A DNA stretch of 31,237 bases, taken from assembly GCA_910586005.1 (NCBI GenBank), contig CAJUHG010000032.1:1-31237 (forward strand). The letters run 5' to 3'. The notes under the pieces were generated by a model. The model was not told where the DNA came from. It saw nothing but the letters and a program-made list of their open reading frames with translations, and ran no database searches. Position 1 is the first letter of the stretch; each line of letters starts with the position of its first letter. The position numbers and the translations under genes were made by a program. Shown here in pieces: positions 1 to 7,776 of the stretch. Source of the stretch: an uncultured Lachnospiraceae bacterium. GTDB lineage: Bacteria; Bacillota; Clostridia; Lachnospirales; Lachnospiraceae.

Positions 1-12
1 TGATCTTGTCAA

Positions 13-47
13 AACTTTTCCTTGTAAGTGTTACAAAAAAGCTTGAC
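13..47. repeat. 35-nt dispersed repeat, copy 1 (with TTGTAA-GTG-TTACAA palindrome)
   Basis: This segment is nearly the same as 7777-7812. The last 19 nt (29-47) are identical in both places, and the rest differs by a few substitutions and one 1-nt gap. Copy 1 contains a perfect palindrome, TTGTAA-GTG-TTACAA, at 22-36 and ends in TTGAC, which could act as a -35 box. It directly abuts the broken 5' end of the leucine-rich-repeat gene. In frame 3 both copies read through a shared V-T-K-K-L-D, so a common ancestral coding segment is also possible. What it is remains unknown. Confidence 0.55.
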
Positions 48-1153
48 CAGCTCAAACCTCAATTACAATTCCAGCGACAGTTTCTATTGATGGAATTTCT
101 TATAAAGTTACGAGTATTGCGGAAAATGCCCTTAAGGGAAATAAGAAACTTGTGAGTGTTAAGATTGGAAGCAATATTACAAAAATTAAGAAAAATACTT
201 TTAGTAGTTGTACAAAGCTGAAAAGTGTAACAATAGGTAAAAATGTAACTGCTATAGAAGACAAAGCCTTTTATAAATGTGCTGCATTGGAAAAAGTTGT
301 AATTCCTACCAAAGTAAAGAAGATAGGAAAAAGCGCATTTGAAAGCTGTACAAAATTAAAAAGTACAACTATTGGAAAAAATGTAGCAACTATTGGAGAT
401 AGAGCCTTTTATAAATGCACAAGTTTAACAAAGATTACAATTCCTACTAAAATAACAAAAATAGGAAAAAGTGTATTTGAGAGTTGTACAAAATTAAAAA
501 GTGTAGCAATAAGCAAGAATGTAGCAACTATTGGAGATAGAGCCTTTTATAAATGTACTGTATTGGAAAAAATTACAATTCCTACTAAGGTAAAGAAGAT
601 AGGAAAAAGCGCATTTGAAAGCTGTACAAAGTTGAAGAGTGTAACCATAAGTAAAAATGTAACAACCATTGGAGATAGAGCCTTTTATAAATGCACAAGT
701 TTAACAAAGATTGTGATTCCTGAAAAGGTAACAAAGATAGGAAAAAGTGCATTTGAAGGCTGTACAAAATTAAAGAGTGCAACCATAGGAAAAAATGTGA
801 CAACCGTGGAAGAGAAAGCTTTTTATAAATGCACAAGTTTAGCAAAGATTGTGATTCCTGAAAAAGTAACAAAGATAGGAAAAAGTGCATTTGAAGGTTG
901 CAAAAAAATAAACAGTGCAGTGATATCTGCTGGTGTGAAATCTATTGGTTCTAAAGCATTTGCAAATTGCTCCAAGTTAAAAATTATTACGATTAAAACC
1001 ACTAAGCTTACTACAAAAAATGTAGGAAGCCAAGCTTTTAAGGGAATTAATAGTAAGGCGACAATTAAGGTTCCTGCGAAAAAACTCAAAGCCTACAGAA
1101 GTTTATTGAAAAAACGAGGCGTGACAGGAAAAAACCAAGTAATTAAAAAGTAA
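47..1153 (+). pseudogene. 5'-truncated BspA-type leucine-rich-repeat protein
   Basis: The open frame runs from just after an in-frame TGA (44-46) to TAA at 1151-1153. It encodes tandem LRR_5 (BspA/TpLRR) repeats of 23 residues, built on the pattern IGKNVTxIGDRAFYKCTxL / IPxKVxKIGKSAFESCxKL. Paired units of 46 residues (138 bp) are nearly identical at the DNA level, which suggests recent repeat expansion. The last 50 or so residues (KVPAKKLKAYRSLLKK region) match the usual C-terminal cap of secreted Lachnospiraceae LRR proteins. There is no signal peptide, no ribosome site and no credible start. The first GTG (152) lies inside repeat-like sequence, and recognisable LRR sequence continues upstream to the stop. 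Intact relatives are cell-surface or secreted adhesin-like proteins. I read this as a 5'-deleted remnant; the alternative is a frameshifted gene whose start lies left of the window. Confidence 0.75.
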
Positions 1154-1175
1154 ATTTCAAAGGGAAAGGAAAGGA

Positions 1176-1217
1176 TAACTGACAGTTTCAATGAAACTGT
1201 CAGTTGCGTTTCTTTTA
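1176..1217 (+). terminator. Rho-independent terminator after the LRR gene
   Basis: A perfect 13-bp stem, AACTGACAGTTTC (1176-1188) with GAAACTGTCAGTT (1192-1204), has a 3-nt loop and is followed by GCGTTTCTTTT. It lies 23 nt after the LRR stop codon. Confidence 0.85.
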
Positions 1218-1313
1218 CAAGAAAGTTCATGTTAGGGAAAATTTTTTTCAACCATACTCAGAATAAAATTGCATTTGAAAAAATTAAATTGCGGGAGTAC
1301 ATAATACATACTT

Positions 1314-1342
1314 TTGTTTAAAAAGATATTTGTGAGTATATT
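1314..1342 (+). promoter_or_regulatory. candidate promoter for the YfcE-like gene
   Basis: TTGTTT (1314-1319) and TATATT (1337-1342) are spaced by 17 bp in the gap before the gene at 1384. Both boxes deviate from consensus in an A+T-rich region, so this is tentative. Confidence 0.35.
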
Positions 1343-1383
1343 GTTTGTATAGGTATTACTATATAGGAAAGAGGATGTTATAA

Positions 1384-2109
1384 ATGGAAGGGCAAGTGAA
1401 TTTAAATGAATATCAGCAAAATCTTTCGATACATTCTTCTAAAAATAGAAAGTATAGAATTGGTGTTATTTCAGATACTCATGGACTATTACGGGAAGAG
1501 GTAAAAGAGATTTTACAGACTTGTGATGTGATACTACATGGCGGAGATATAAATAAACAAAGTATTTTAGAGGAACTACAGACAATTGCTCCGACTTATG
1601 CAGTGAGAGGAAATAATGATGGAAAATGGGCTAATCAGCTTCCTGAAACGCGAAAACTTACATTGTATGGGGTTCCATTTTACATGATTCATAATAAAAA
1701 AAGGATTCCAGAAAATTTGAAGGATTCTAATATTATTATTTATGGTCATTCACATAAATATGAAGTATGTAAAAAGGAGAGTAAGCTTTGGCTAAACCCA
1801 GGAAGTTGTGGGATACAGAGATTTCGGTTGCCACTTACTATGGCACTATTGGAGATTGATTCTTATAAAAATTATTTTGTAAGGAAAATTAATATTACTT
1901 CCAATAGTGCACGAATAGTTAATTCTGATATTTCACAGACAGATATGTTAGAATTAGTAAAGAAAATTGTGAGGGAAACAGAGCGTGGAACAGCTATATC
2001 TAAAATAGCTATAAAATGTGAAATTTCTGAGGAGTTTGCAGAACAAGTGTGTCGTTTGTATTTGACACATCCAGGAATTGATGCAAATGGAATTATAAAT
2101 AAAATGTAA
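1384..2109 (+). CDS. YfcE/MJ0936-type metallophosphoesterase with a C-terminal helical extension
   Basis: A calcineurin-like phosphoesterase of the YfcE family. The two-metal motifs are in order: D31-x-H33 (SDTHG), GGD55, GNN78D, H103 and GHSH (H122, H124), then NPGS. Relatives hydrolyse phosphodiester bonds in vitro; the natural substrate is usually unknown. The catalytic domain ends near residue 172. About 70 more residues follow, predicted from composition to be helical (DMLELVKKIVRETE onwards), with a pattern like a helix-turn-helix (GTAISKIAIKCEISEEFAEQVCRL). Typical YfcE proteins are about 160-185 residues, so the extension is notable. The ATG at 1384 follows GGAAAGAGG with good spacing. 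The gene stands alone between the LRR terminator and the rpsL promoter. Confidence 0.85.
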   Translation: MEGQVNLNEYQQNLSIHSSKNRKYRIGVISDTHGLLREEVKEILQTCDVILHGGDINKQSILEELQTIAPTYAVRGNNDGKWANQLPETRKLTLYGVPFYMIHNKKRIPENLKDSNIIIYGHSHKYEVCKKESKLWLNPGSCGIQRFRLPLTMALLEIDSYKNYFVRKINITSNSARIVNSDISQTDMLELVKKIVRETERGTAISKIAIKCEISEEFAEQVCRLYLTHPGIDANGIINKM

Positions 2110-2351
2110 GTAAAACAATCTAAAGTACACATTGAGAACTTTGGATTGTCATGAAGAAAAAATTCATTGTTATATGCTAATTTCTTAAGCCTCTAGTATG
2201 CTCCTATACTTGTTTTATAAGAGATGAAAATATCTTATATGGATTGGCAGGATTATGGTTTGGCTAGTTCTATACTTATTTTATAAAGTTTTATAAAGGA
2301 TGAAGATATTTTGTTAGATAAGATAAAAATGGGGAAATTTTAAAAAAGTCC
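2110..2351 (+). other. intergenic spacer with a degenerate direct repeat
   Basis: I see no gene here. Two imperfect copies of a segment lie at 2204-2233 and 2270-2309. Both read CTATACTTRTTTTATAA then, after a short insertion in copy 2, a GATGAARATAT tail. The second copy contains an internal TTTTATAAAG duplication. No clear terminator follows the phosphoesterase gene. Confidence 0.4.
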
Positions 2352-2380
2352 TTGACAGGGCCATTTTATCTTTATATAAT
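2352..2380 (+). promoter_or_regulatory. consensus sigma-A promoter of the str operon
   Basis: TTGACA (2352-2357), exactly 17 bp, then TATAAT (2375-2380): a perfect consensus promoter about 50 bp before the rpsL start. The operon therefore has its own strong promoter and does not depend on read-through from an rpoBC operon. Confidence 0.92.
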
Positions 2381-2432
2381 AATTTAGCGTGCATAAGAAG
2401 GTGCACATATATTTTTATAGGAGGTGAAAAGA

Positions 2433-2855
2433 ATGCCAACATTTAACCAGTTAGTAAGAAAGGGAAGACAGACATCTGAAAAGAAATCTACAGCACCAGC
2501 TTTACAGAAGGGATATAATTCTTTAAAGAAACGTCCAACTGATACTTCTGCTCCACAGAAGAGAGGTGTTTGTACTGCAGTGAAAACTGCTACTCCTAAG
2601 AAACCTAACTCTGCTCTTCGTAAAATCGCCAGAGTACGTCTTTCTAATGGAATTGAAGTTACAAGTTATATTCCAGGTGAAGGTCATAACTTACAAGAAC
2701 ATAGTGTTGTTCTTATCAGAGGTGGAAGAGTAAAAGACTTACCAGGTACCAGATACCATATCATCCGCGGAACCTTAGATACAGCAGGTGTTGCAAATAG
2801 ACGCCAGGCACGTTCCAAATATGGTGCTAAGAGACCAAAAGACTCTAAAAAATAA
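2433..2855 (+). CDS. rpsL: 30S ribosomal protein S12
   Basis: S12 of the small ribosomal subunit, part of the decoding centre. The 140-residue protein starts MPTFNQLVRKGR, the standard Gram-positive start. The ATG at 2433 sits 6 nt after AGGAGGTG; the longer reading from GTG 2424 begins inside that ribosome site and is not used. The conserved core TPKKPNSALRK and the RGGRVKDLPGTRYH loop are present, with lysines at the two positions (K57, and the K of RVKDLPG) whose substitution gives streptomycin resistance in other bacteria. The sequence therefore looks drug-sensitive. The roughly 14-residue insertion after the N-terminal part (YNSLKKRPTDTSAPQ) is usual for Firmicutes. First gene of rpsL-rpsG-fusA-tuf. 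Confidence 0.97.
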   Translation: MPTFNQLVRKGRQTSEKKSTAPALQKGYNSLKKRPTDTSAPQKRGVCTAVKTATPKKPNSALRKIARVRLSNGIEVTSYIPGEGHNLQEHSVVLIRGGRVKDLPGTRYHIIRGTLDTAGVANRRQARSKYGAKRPKDSKK

Positions 2856-3049
2856 GTTTTTATAAACCAATAGTATCACATTATGGTTAGTGTTGGAAAG
2901 CGCGAAAGCGTACATTCTTTTTGGCGCATAAGTGCAACAAAGAGTGAGAAACTTTTTGTTTATAGATAAATTTCCGCACGAACACACTGATAGTGAGTAC
3001 CGTTGAATTAATCGAGTAAAATCAGAACATGATTAAGGAGGGAAGCAAC

Positions 3050-3520
3050 GTGCCGCGTAAAGGACATACTCAGAAGAGAGACGTATTAGCAGATCCATTA
3101 TACAATAATAAAGTGGTTACTAAGCTTATCAATAACATTATGTTAGATGGTAAGAAGGGTATTGCTCAAAAAATTGTATATGGAGCATTTAACAGAGTTG
3201 CAGAAAAGACAGATAAGCCTGCAATTGAAGTATTTGAAGAGGCTATGAACAATGTAATGCCAGTTTTAGAGGTAAAAGCAAGACGTATTGGTGGTGCAAC
3301 ATATCAGGTACCAATTGAAGTAAGACCAGATAGACGTCAGGCTTTGGCACTTCGTTGGCTGACACTTTATTCTCGTAAAAGAGGCGAGAAGACTATGGAA
3401 GAAAGACTAGCAAATGAAATTATGGATGCAGCTAATAATACAGGCGCATCTGTAAAGAAAAAAGAAGATATGCATAAAATGGCAGAAGCAAATAAAGCAT
3501 TTGCACATTATCGTTTCTAG
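3050..3520 (+). CDS. rpsG: 30S ribosomal protein S7
   Basis: S7 nucleates assembly of the 30S head by binding 16S rRNA. The start is GTG at 3050 (PRKGHTQKRDVLADPLYN follows the start), placed 7 nt after AAGGAGGG. The in-frame ATG at 3029 lies before that ribosome site and would add seven non-conserved residues. The product is 156 residues, the normal S7 length, with the conserved DGKKGIAQKIVYGAF, GGATYQVPIEVRPDRRQALALRWL and C-terminal MAEANKAFAHYRF. It follows rpsL after a 194-nt spacer with no evident terminator, so the two are probably co-transcribed. Confidence 0.97.
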   Translation: MPRKGHTQKRDVLADPLYNNKVVTKLINNIMLDGKKGIAQKIVYGAFNRVAEKTDKPAIEVFEEAMNNVMPVLEVKARRIGGATYQVPIEVRPDRRQALALRWLTLYSRKRGEKTMEERLANEIMDAANNTGASVKKKEDMHKMAEANKAFAHYRF

Positions 3521-3768
3521 TAAAAAGGACAAGTATTTAAAAAATGCATTTAATGTGTATTTTAGAAGAAATTTTATTGTATAGTAGTATAAAATTGACA
3601 CAATAATATAAAAGATAGATTACTAGTTTTTAGAGTAGTAGGGATTGTGTAATAGCAATTGTCTGTGATTTGAAAAATGTTTGAAGATTTTATTTCTAAC
3701 AAGAATATTTAATGATATTTTAGAGGAAAGACATTGCTTTTGCGTAAGAAATTTAGGAGGAAAAGACC
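3521..3768 (+). other. rpsG-fusA spacer
   Basis: This is a 248-nt A+T-rich spacer without an open frame of note. TTGACA occurs at 3595-3600, but the best -10 match (TAGATT, 3616-3621) has only a 15-bp spacer, so an internal fusA promoter is possible but weakly supported. There is no terminator hairpin. Confidence 0.35.
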
Positions 3769-5883
3769 TTGGCTGAAAGAGAATATCCATTAGAGAGAAC
3801 CAGAAACATTGGTATTATGGCTCATATTGATGCTGGTAAAACAACATTGACAGAGCGTATTCTTTATTATACTGGTGTTAATTATAAGATTGGTGATACT
3901 CATGAAGGTACTGCTACTATGGACTGGATGGACCAAGAGCAGGAAAGAGGTATTACCATTACTTCAGCCGCTACAACATGTCATTGGACAAAGCAGGAAA
4001 ACTGCAAGCCTAAGGCTGATGCCTTAGAGCATCGTATCAATATCATTGATACTCCGGGACACGTTGACTTTACTGTTGAGGTTGAGCGTTCACTCCGTGT
4101 ATTAGATGGTGCTGTAGGCGTCTTCTGTGCGAAAGGTGGAGTAGAGCCTCAGTCGGAAAACGTATGGCGTCAGGCTGATACCTATAACGTACCAAGAATG
4201 GCATTTATAAATAAAATGGACATTTTAGGAGCTGATTTCTACGGAGCAGTAGAACAGATTAAAACACGTTTAGGAAAAAATGCAATTATTCTTCAATTAC
4301 CAATTGGAAAAGAAGATGATTTTAAAGGAATTATAGATTTATTTGAAATGAAAGCCTATATCTACAATGATGATAAGGGTGATGATATTTCCATTACAGA
4401 TATTCCAGAAGATATGAAAGATGATGCAGATTTGTATCGTACAGAATTAGTGGAAAAAGTATGTGAATTGGATGATGATTTAATGATGGAATACCTAGAA
4501 GGGGAAGAACCATCTGTGGAATCCATGAAAGCAGCTTTAAGAAAAGGTACTTGTGAGTGTACAGCAGTTCCTGTTTGTTGTGGTTCTGCTTATCGTAACA
4601 AAGGTGTTCAAAAATTGTTGGATGCTATTTTGGAATATATGCCTGCACCAACAGATATTCCTGCAATTAAGGGAATTGACTTAGATGGAAATGAAATAGA
4701 AAGACATTCTTCTGATGAAGAGCCTTTCTCAGCATTAGCATTTAAGATTATGACAGATCCATTTGTTGGTAAATTGGCATTCTTCCGTGTTTATTCAGGT
4801 ACTATGAATTCGGGTTCTTATGTACTAAATGCTACAAAACAGAAAAAAGAGCGTGTAGGGCGTATCCTTCAGATGCATGCAAATAAAAGAACAGAGTTGG
4901 ATAAAGTTTATTCTGGTGATATTGCAGCAGCAGTTGGATTTAAGTTTACTACAACTGGTGATACCATTTGTGATGATCAACATCCAGTAATTTTGGAATC
5001 TATGGAATTCCCAGAACCTGTTATTGAGCTTGCAATTGAGCCAAAGACAAAAGCAGGACAGGGTAAGATGGGTGAAGCACTTGCAAAACTTGCAGAAGAA
5101 GATCCAACATTCCGTGCACACACAAATGCTGAGACAGGACAGACAATTATTGCTGGTATGGGTGAGCTTCATTTGGAAATTATTGTAGACCGTTTACTTC
5201 GCGAGTTTAAGGTAGAGGCAAATGTAGGAGCTCCTCAAGTTGCTTACAAAGAGACTTTCACAAAACCAGTAGACCAAGAGTACAAATATGCAAAGCAGTC
5301 TGGTGGACGTGGTCAGTATGGACATTGTAAAGTTAAATTTGAGCCTATGGATGCAAATGGAGAGGAATTGTTTAAATTTGATTCTACAGTTGTAGGTGGT
5401 GCAATTCCAAAAGAATATATCCCTGCAGTTGGTGAAGGTATTGAAGAAGCTACCAAAGCAGGTATTTTGGCTGGTTTCCCTGTTGTTGGTGTGCATGCTA
5501 CCGTTTATGATGGTTCTTATCATGAAGTTGACTCTTCTGAAATGGCTTTCCATATTGCAGGTTCTATGGCATTTAAGGAAGCGATGAAGAAAGCTACACC
5601 TGTTTTGTTAGAGCCAATTATGAAAGTGGAAGTAACCATGCCAGAAGAATACATGGGAGATGTAATTGGTGATATCAATTCCCGTCGTGGACGTATTGAA
5701 GGTATGGATGATTTAGGCGGCGGTAAGATTGTACGTGCCTTTGTACCTCTTGCTGAGATGTTTGGATATTCTACAGACTTACGTTCTAGAACACAAGGAC
5801 GTGGAAATTATTCTATGTTCTTTGAAAAGTATGAACAGGTACCAAAGAATGTTCAAGAAAAAGTTATTTCTGCAAAGGCATAG
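3769..5883 (+). CDS. fusA: translation elongation factor G
   Basis: EF-G is the GTPase that drives ribosomal translocation and, with RRF, ribosome recycling. It is 704 residues, a standard length. The G motifs are in order: AHIDAGKT (about 18-25), the RGITIT switch I region, DTPGH, NKMD and GSA. Domain II, then domain III-V motifs (RGQYGHCKVKFEP, the GGAIPKEYIPAVGEGI region, ending RGNYSMFFEKYEQVP), complete the protein. The start codon is TTG at 3769, 8 nt after AGGAGG; no in-frame ATG or GTG gives the conserved N-terminus (AEREYPLERTRNIGIMAHID). A rare start in a very highly expressed gene is unusual. Third gene of the str operon. Confidence 0.97.
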   Translation: MAEREYPLERTRNIGIMAHIDAGKTTLTERILYYTGVNYKIGDTHEGTATMDWMDQEQERGITITSAATTCHWTKQENCKPKADALEHRINIIDTPGHVDFTVEVERSLRVLDGAVGVFCAKGGVEPQSENVWRQADTYNVPRMAFINKMDILGADFYGAVEQIKTRLGKNAIILQLPIGKEDDFKGIIDLFEMKAYIYNDDKGDDISITDIPEDMKDDADLYRTELVEKVCELDDDLMMEYLEGEEPSVESMKAALRKGTCECTAVPVCCGSAYRNKGVQKLLDAILEYMPAPTDIPAIKGIDLDGNEIERHSSDEEPFSALAFKIMTDPFVGKLAFFRVYSGTMNSGSYVLNATKQKKERVGRILQMHANKRTELDKVYSGDIAAAVGFKFTTTGDTICDDQHPVILESMEFPEPVIELAIEPKTKAGQGKMGEALAKLAEEDPTFRAHTNAETGQTIIAGMGELHLEIIVDRLLREFKVEANVGAPQVAYKETFTKPVDQEYKYAKQSGGRGQYGHCKVKFEPMDANGEELFKFDSTVVGGAIPKEYIPAVGEGIEEATKAGILAGFPVVGVHATVYDGSYHEVDSSEMAFHIAGSMAFKEAMKKATPVLLEPIMKVEVTMPEEYMGDVIGDINSRRGRIEGMDDLGGGKIVRAFVPLAEMFGYSTDLRSRTQGRGNYSMFFEKYEQVPKNVQEKVISAKA

Positions 5884-5924
5884 TTGTGAAAGTGAAAGAC
5901 TTTCATACTAATTGCAGAAAATAC

Positions 5925-5953
5925 TTGAAAATCCTATGATTATCTAATATAAT
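5925..5953 (+). promoter_or_regulatory. tuf promoter with a palindrome over the -10 box
   Basis: TTGAAA (5925-5930), 17 bp, TATAAT (5948-5953). An inverted repeat ATGATTAT (5936-5943) / ATAATCAT (5949-5956) with a 5-nt centre overlaps the -10 box. tuf can therefore be transcribed apart from fusA. The palindrome may be chance in A+T-rich DNA or an operator. Confidence 0.8.
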
Positions 5954-6017
5954 CATAAATAGCTTATATAAATCGAGATAGCCCTAGAGGGCAGAAAATG
6001 AAGGAGGACATTATAAA

Positions 6018-7205
6018 ATGGCTAAAGCTAAATTTGAGAGAACAAAACCACATTGTAATATTGGTACCATTGGTCATGTCGATCATGGTAAAACAACTTT
6101 AACAGCAGCTATTACAAAAGTATTATCTGAAAGAGTTGCAGGAAACGAAGCTACTGATTTTGAAAATATTGATAAAGCTCCAGAAGAAAGAGAAAGAGGT
6201 ATTACTATCTCTACTGCTCACGTTGAGTATGAAACAGAAAACAGACATTATGCACACGTTGACTGTCCTGGACATGCTGACTATGTAAAGAACATGATTA
6301 CTGGTGCTGCACAAATGGATGGAGCTATTTTAGTAGTTGCTGCTACTGATGGTGTTATGGCTCAGACAAAAGAGCATATCTTGTTATCTCGTCAGGTAGG
6401 TGTACCATATATCGTTGTATTTATGAACAAATGTGATATGGTTGATGATGAAGAATTACTTGAATTAGTAGAAATGGAAATTACTGAGATTTTGGAAGAG
6501 TATGAATTTACAGATTGCCCAATTATCAAAGGTTCTGCATTAAAAGCTCTAGAAGATCCAAGCGGAGAATGGGGCGACAAGGTTATGGAATTGATGGCAG
6601 CAGTAGATGAGCATATTCCAGATCCACAACGTGCAACAGATCAACCTTTCTTGATGCCTATCGAGGATATCTTTACTATTACTGGTCGTGGAACAGTTGC
6701 TACTGGTAGAGTAGAGCGTGGTGTTCTTCATGTAAATGAAGAAGTTGAAATCGTTGGTATCAAAGAAGAAACAAAGAAAACAGTTGTAACTGGTATTGAA
6801 ATGTTCCGTAAATTATTGGATGAGGCTCAGGCTGGTGACAACATTGGTGCATTACTTCGTGGTATTCAGAGAACTGAAATTGAAAGAGGACAGGTTCTTT
6901 CAAAACCAGGTAGTGTAACATGTCATACAAAATTTACTGCTCAGGTTTACGTTTTAACAAAAGATGAAGGTGGACGTCACACTCCTTTCTTTAATAATTA
7001 TAGACCTCAGTTCTACTTCAGAACAACAGATGTAACTGGTGTTTGTAATTTACCAGATGGTACAGAAATGTGCATGCCTGGTGATAATGTAGAAATGACA
7101 ATTGAATTGATTCACCCAATTGCTATGGAGCAAGGTCTTACTTTTGCTATCCGTGAGGGTGGTAGAACTGTTGGTTCTGGCCGTGTGGCTACTATCATTG
7201 AATAA
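6018..7205 (+). CDS. tuf: translation elongation factor Tu
   Basis: EF-Tu delivers aminoacyl-tRNA to the ribosomal A site as a GTP complex. It is 395 residues, the normal size. Conserved motifs: GHVDHGKTT near residue 19, RGITIST (switch I), DCPGHADY, NKCDMVD and GSALKAL. Domains II and III carry GRGTVATGRVERG, the C-terminal FYFRTTDVTG region and the ending TVGSGRVATIIE. The ATG follows AAGGAGGA. The gene lies 134 nt after fusA with its own promoter and ends at a strong terminator. A second tuf copy elsewhere cannot be excluded. Confidence 0.97.
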   Translation: MAKAKFERTKPHCNIGTIGHVDHGKTTLTAAITKVLSERVAGNEATDFENIDKAPEERERGITISTAHVEYETENRHYAHVDCPGHADYVKNMITGAAQMDGAILVVAATDGVMAQTKEHILLSRQVGVPYIVVFMNKCDMVDDEELLELVEMEITEILEEYEFTDCPIIKGSALKALEDPSGEWGDKVMELMAAVDEHIPDPQRATDQPFLMPIEDIFTITGRGTVATGRVERGVLHVNEEVEIVGIKEETKKTVVTGIEMFRKLLDEAQAGDNIGALLRGIQRTEIERGQVLSKPGSVTCHTKFTAQVYVLTKDEGGRHTPFFNNYRPQFYFRTTDVTGVCNLPDGTEMCMPGDNVEMTIELIHPIAMEQGLTFAIREGGRTVGSGRVATIIE

Positions 7206-7238
7206 TTTAACTAATAAGGTTAAACACTAAATTTTATG

Positions 7239-7269
7239 GGGCTTTCCTAAGAATAGGGAAGCCCTTTTT
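7239..7269 (+). terminator. terminator of the str operon
   Basis: The stem GGGCTTTCC (7239-7247) with GGGAAGCCC (7256-7264) forms 9 bp with one G-U pair. It has an 8-nt loop and is followed by TTTTT. It lies 34 nt after the tuf stop codon. Confidence 0.9.
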
Positions 7270-7365
7270 GAAACTTTGCAACAGCAGAAAAGTTGTAAGC
7301 GGTGCCAAAACGGTGTCATTAAGAGAAAATTTTATGAAATATAACAGTTCATTATGGGAATTTCT

Positions 7366-7394
7366 TTGATATATCCATAGTGTAGTGTTAATAT
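7366..7394 (+). promoter_or_regulatory. putative promoter of the antitoxin RNA
   Basis: TTGATA (7366-7371), 17 bp, TAATAT (7389-7394). It points towards the 3' end of the minus-strand toxin gene. Transcription would start near 7400 and reach the shared terminator at 7455-7488. Confidence 0.55.
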
Positions 7395-7399
7395 GATTA

Positions 7400-7489
7400 T
7401 AGAAAGGGTGCTACTGATAGACAGTTAGCCTAGTATATAAGTGAAACAAAAATTGCCGCTTAGTTTACCAGACAGGGCGGCTATTTTTG
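7400..7489 (+). ncRNA. putative type I antitoxin RNA
   Basis: An untranslated RNA of about 90 nt is inferred from the promoter at 7366-7394 and the terminator at 7455-7488. Its 3' part overlaps the 3' end of the toxin mRNA. Its 5' part carries CTGATAGACAG (7414-7424). This is an 11-nt near-copy of plus-strand CCGACAGACAA (7603-7613) in the toxin leader. The three differences are all transitions, so the antitoxin could pair with the toxin leader over 11 bp, with the three changed positions read as G-U pairs. The arrangement (convergent RNAs, common terminator, direct repeats giving trans pairing near the toxin ribosome site) is that of the Fst/RNAII par locus family. The transcript itself is an inference. 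Confidence 0.5.
7455..7488. terminator. bidirectional terminator shared by toxin and antitoxin RNAs
   Basis: The stem core GCCGC (7455-7459) / GCGGC (7477-7481) is extended by two T-G pairs on the plus strand. TTTTT follows on the plus strand (7484-7488), and the A-rich 7446-7452 gives a T-run on the minus strand. The toxin stop codon (complement 7481-7483) touches the stem. Confidence 0.7.
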
Positions 7490-7576
7490 TGATTTATTGC
7501 TTCCGATGGTATATCCAAGTCCGAAAGAGGTCAAGCATAAGCTGATTACTGCAATCAGACCTTCAATAGTCAACAT
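7481..7576 (-). CDS. small hydrophobic type I toxin-like peptide (holin-like toxin family)
   Basis: A 31-residue peptide beginning MLTIEGLIAVISLC, with one hydrophobic segment (about residues 6-24, including SFGLGYTIG) and a polar charged tail ending NKSQK. This layout is that of the 'putative holin-like toxin' (Hol_Tox, TxpA/Fst-like) membrane peptides. The ATG at 7574-7576 lies 8 nt after a perfect AAAGGAGG (complement of 7585-7592). An ATG two codons earlier (7580-7582) is too close to that site. A roughly 90-nt leader precedes it and a bidirectional terminator ends it. Overexpressed members of such families damage the membrane; that is family knowledge and is not shown here. It sits in a zone of decayed accessory genes, a common setting for such loci. 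Confidence 0.72.
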   Translation of the reverse strand: MLTIEGLIAVISLCLTSFGLGYTIGSNKSQK

Positions 7577-7675
7577 TGGCATCCCCTCCTTTAGCAAGAT
7601 TTCCGACAGACAAGCTGAGGATTTCTATGTAAATAGAGCGTCGCACTCCCTCTGCTGAAGAACTAACCACCTCAT
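7577..7675 (-). promoter_or_regulatory. toxin mRNA leader with ribosome site and antitoxin target
   Basis: The minus-strand leader holds AAAGGAGG (7585-7592) and the antitoxin pairing target (7603-7613), only about 10 nt upstream of it. Pairing there could block ribosome loading or change the leader fold. Upstream, TTAAAC and TATATG spaced by 16 bp (complement of about 7673-7700) are the best promoter match, but a weak one. Confidence 0.45.
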
Positions 7676-7776
7676 ATAATTATGGATTATTATTGTTTAA
7701 GGTAATCTATCTGCCCACATTCATCAAATGGATCTAGGATACCATTGGAAAAGAGAACATAAGTATAATTACTGGG

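Noticed and set aside
152..154. GTG at 152 as the LRR start codon
   Set aside because: The LRR sequence continues upstream in frame to 47 and there is no ribosome site; a start inside a repeat unit is unlikely.
585..1089. Minus-strand open frames within the LRR gene
   Set aside because: They are repeats of the complementary strand of the LRR units and have no ribosome sites; they mirror the 138-bp repeat period.
2424..2432. GTG 2424 as rpsL start, ATG 3029 as rpsG start, TTG 28039 as rplM start
   Set aside because: Each lies within, before or too close to the AGGAGG site that properly serves the next in-frame start (2433, 3050 and 28042), and the extra residues are not part of the conserved proteins.
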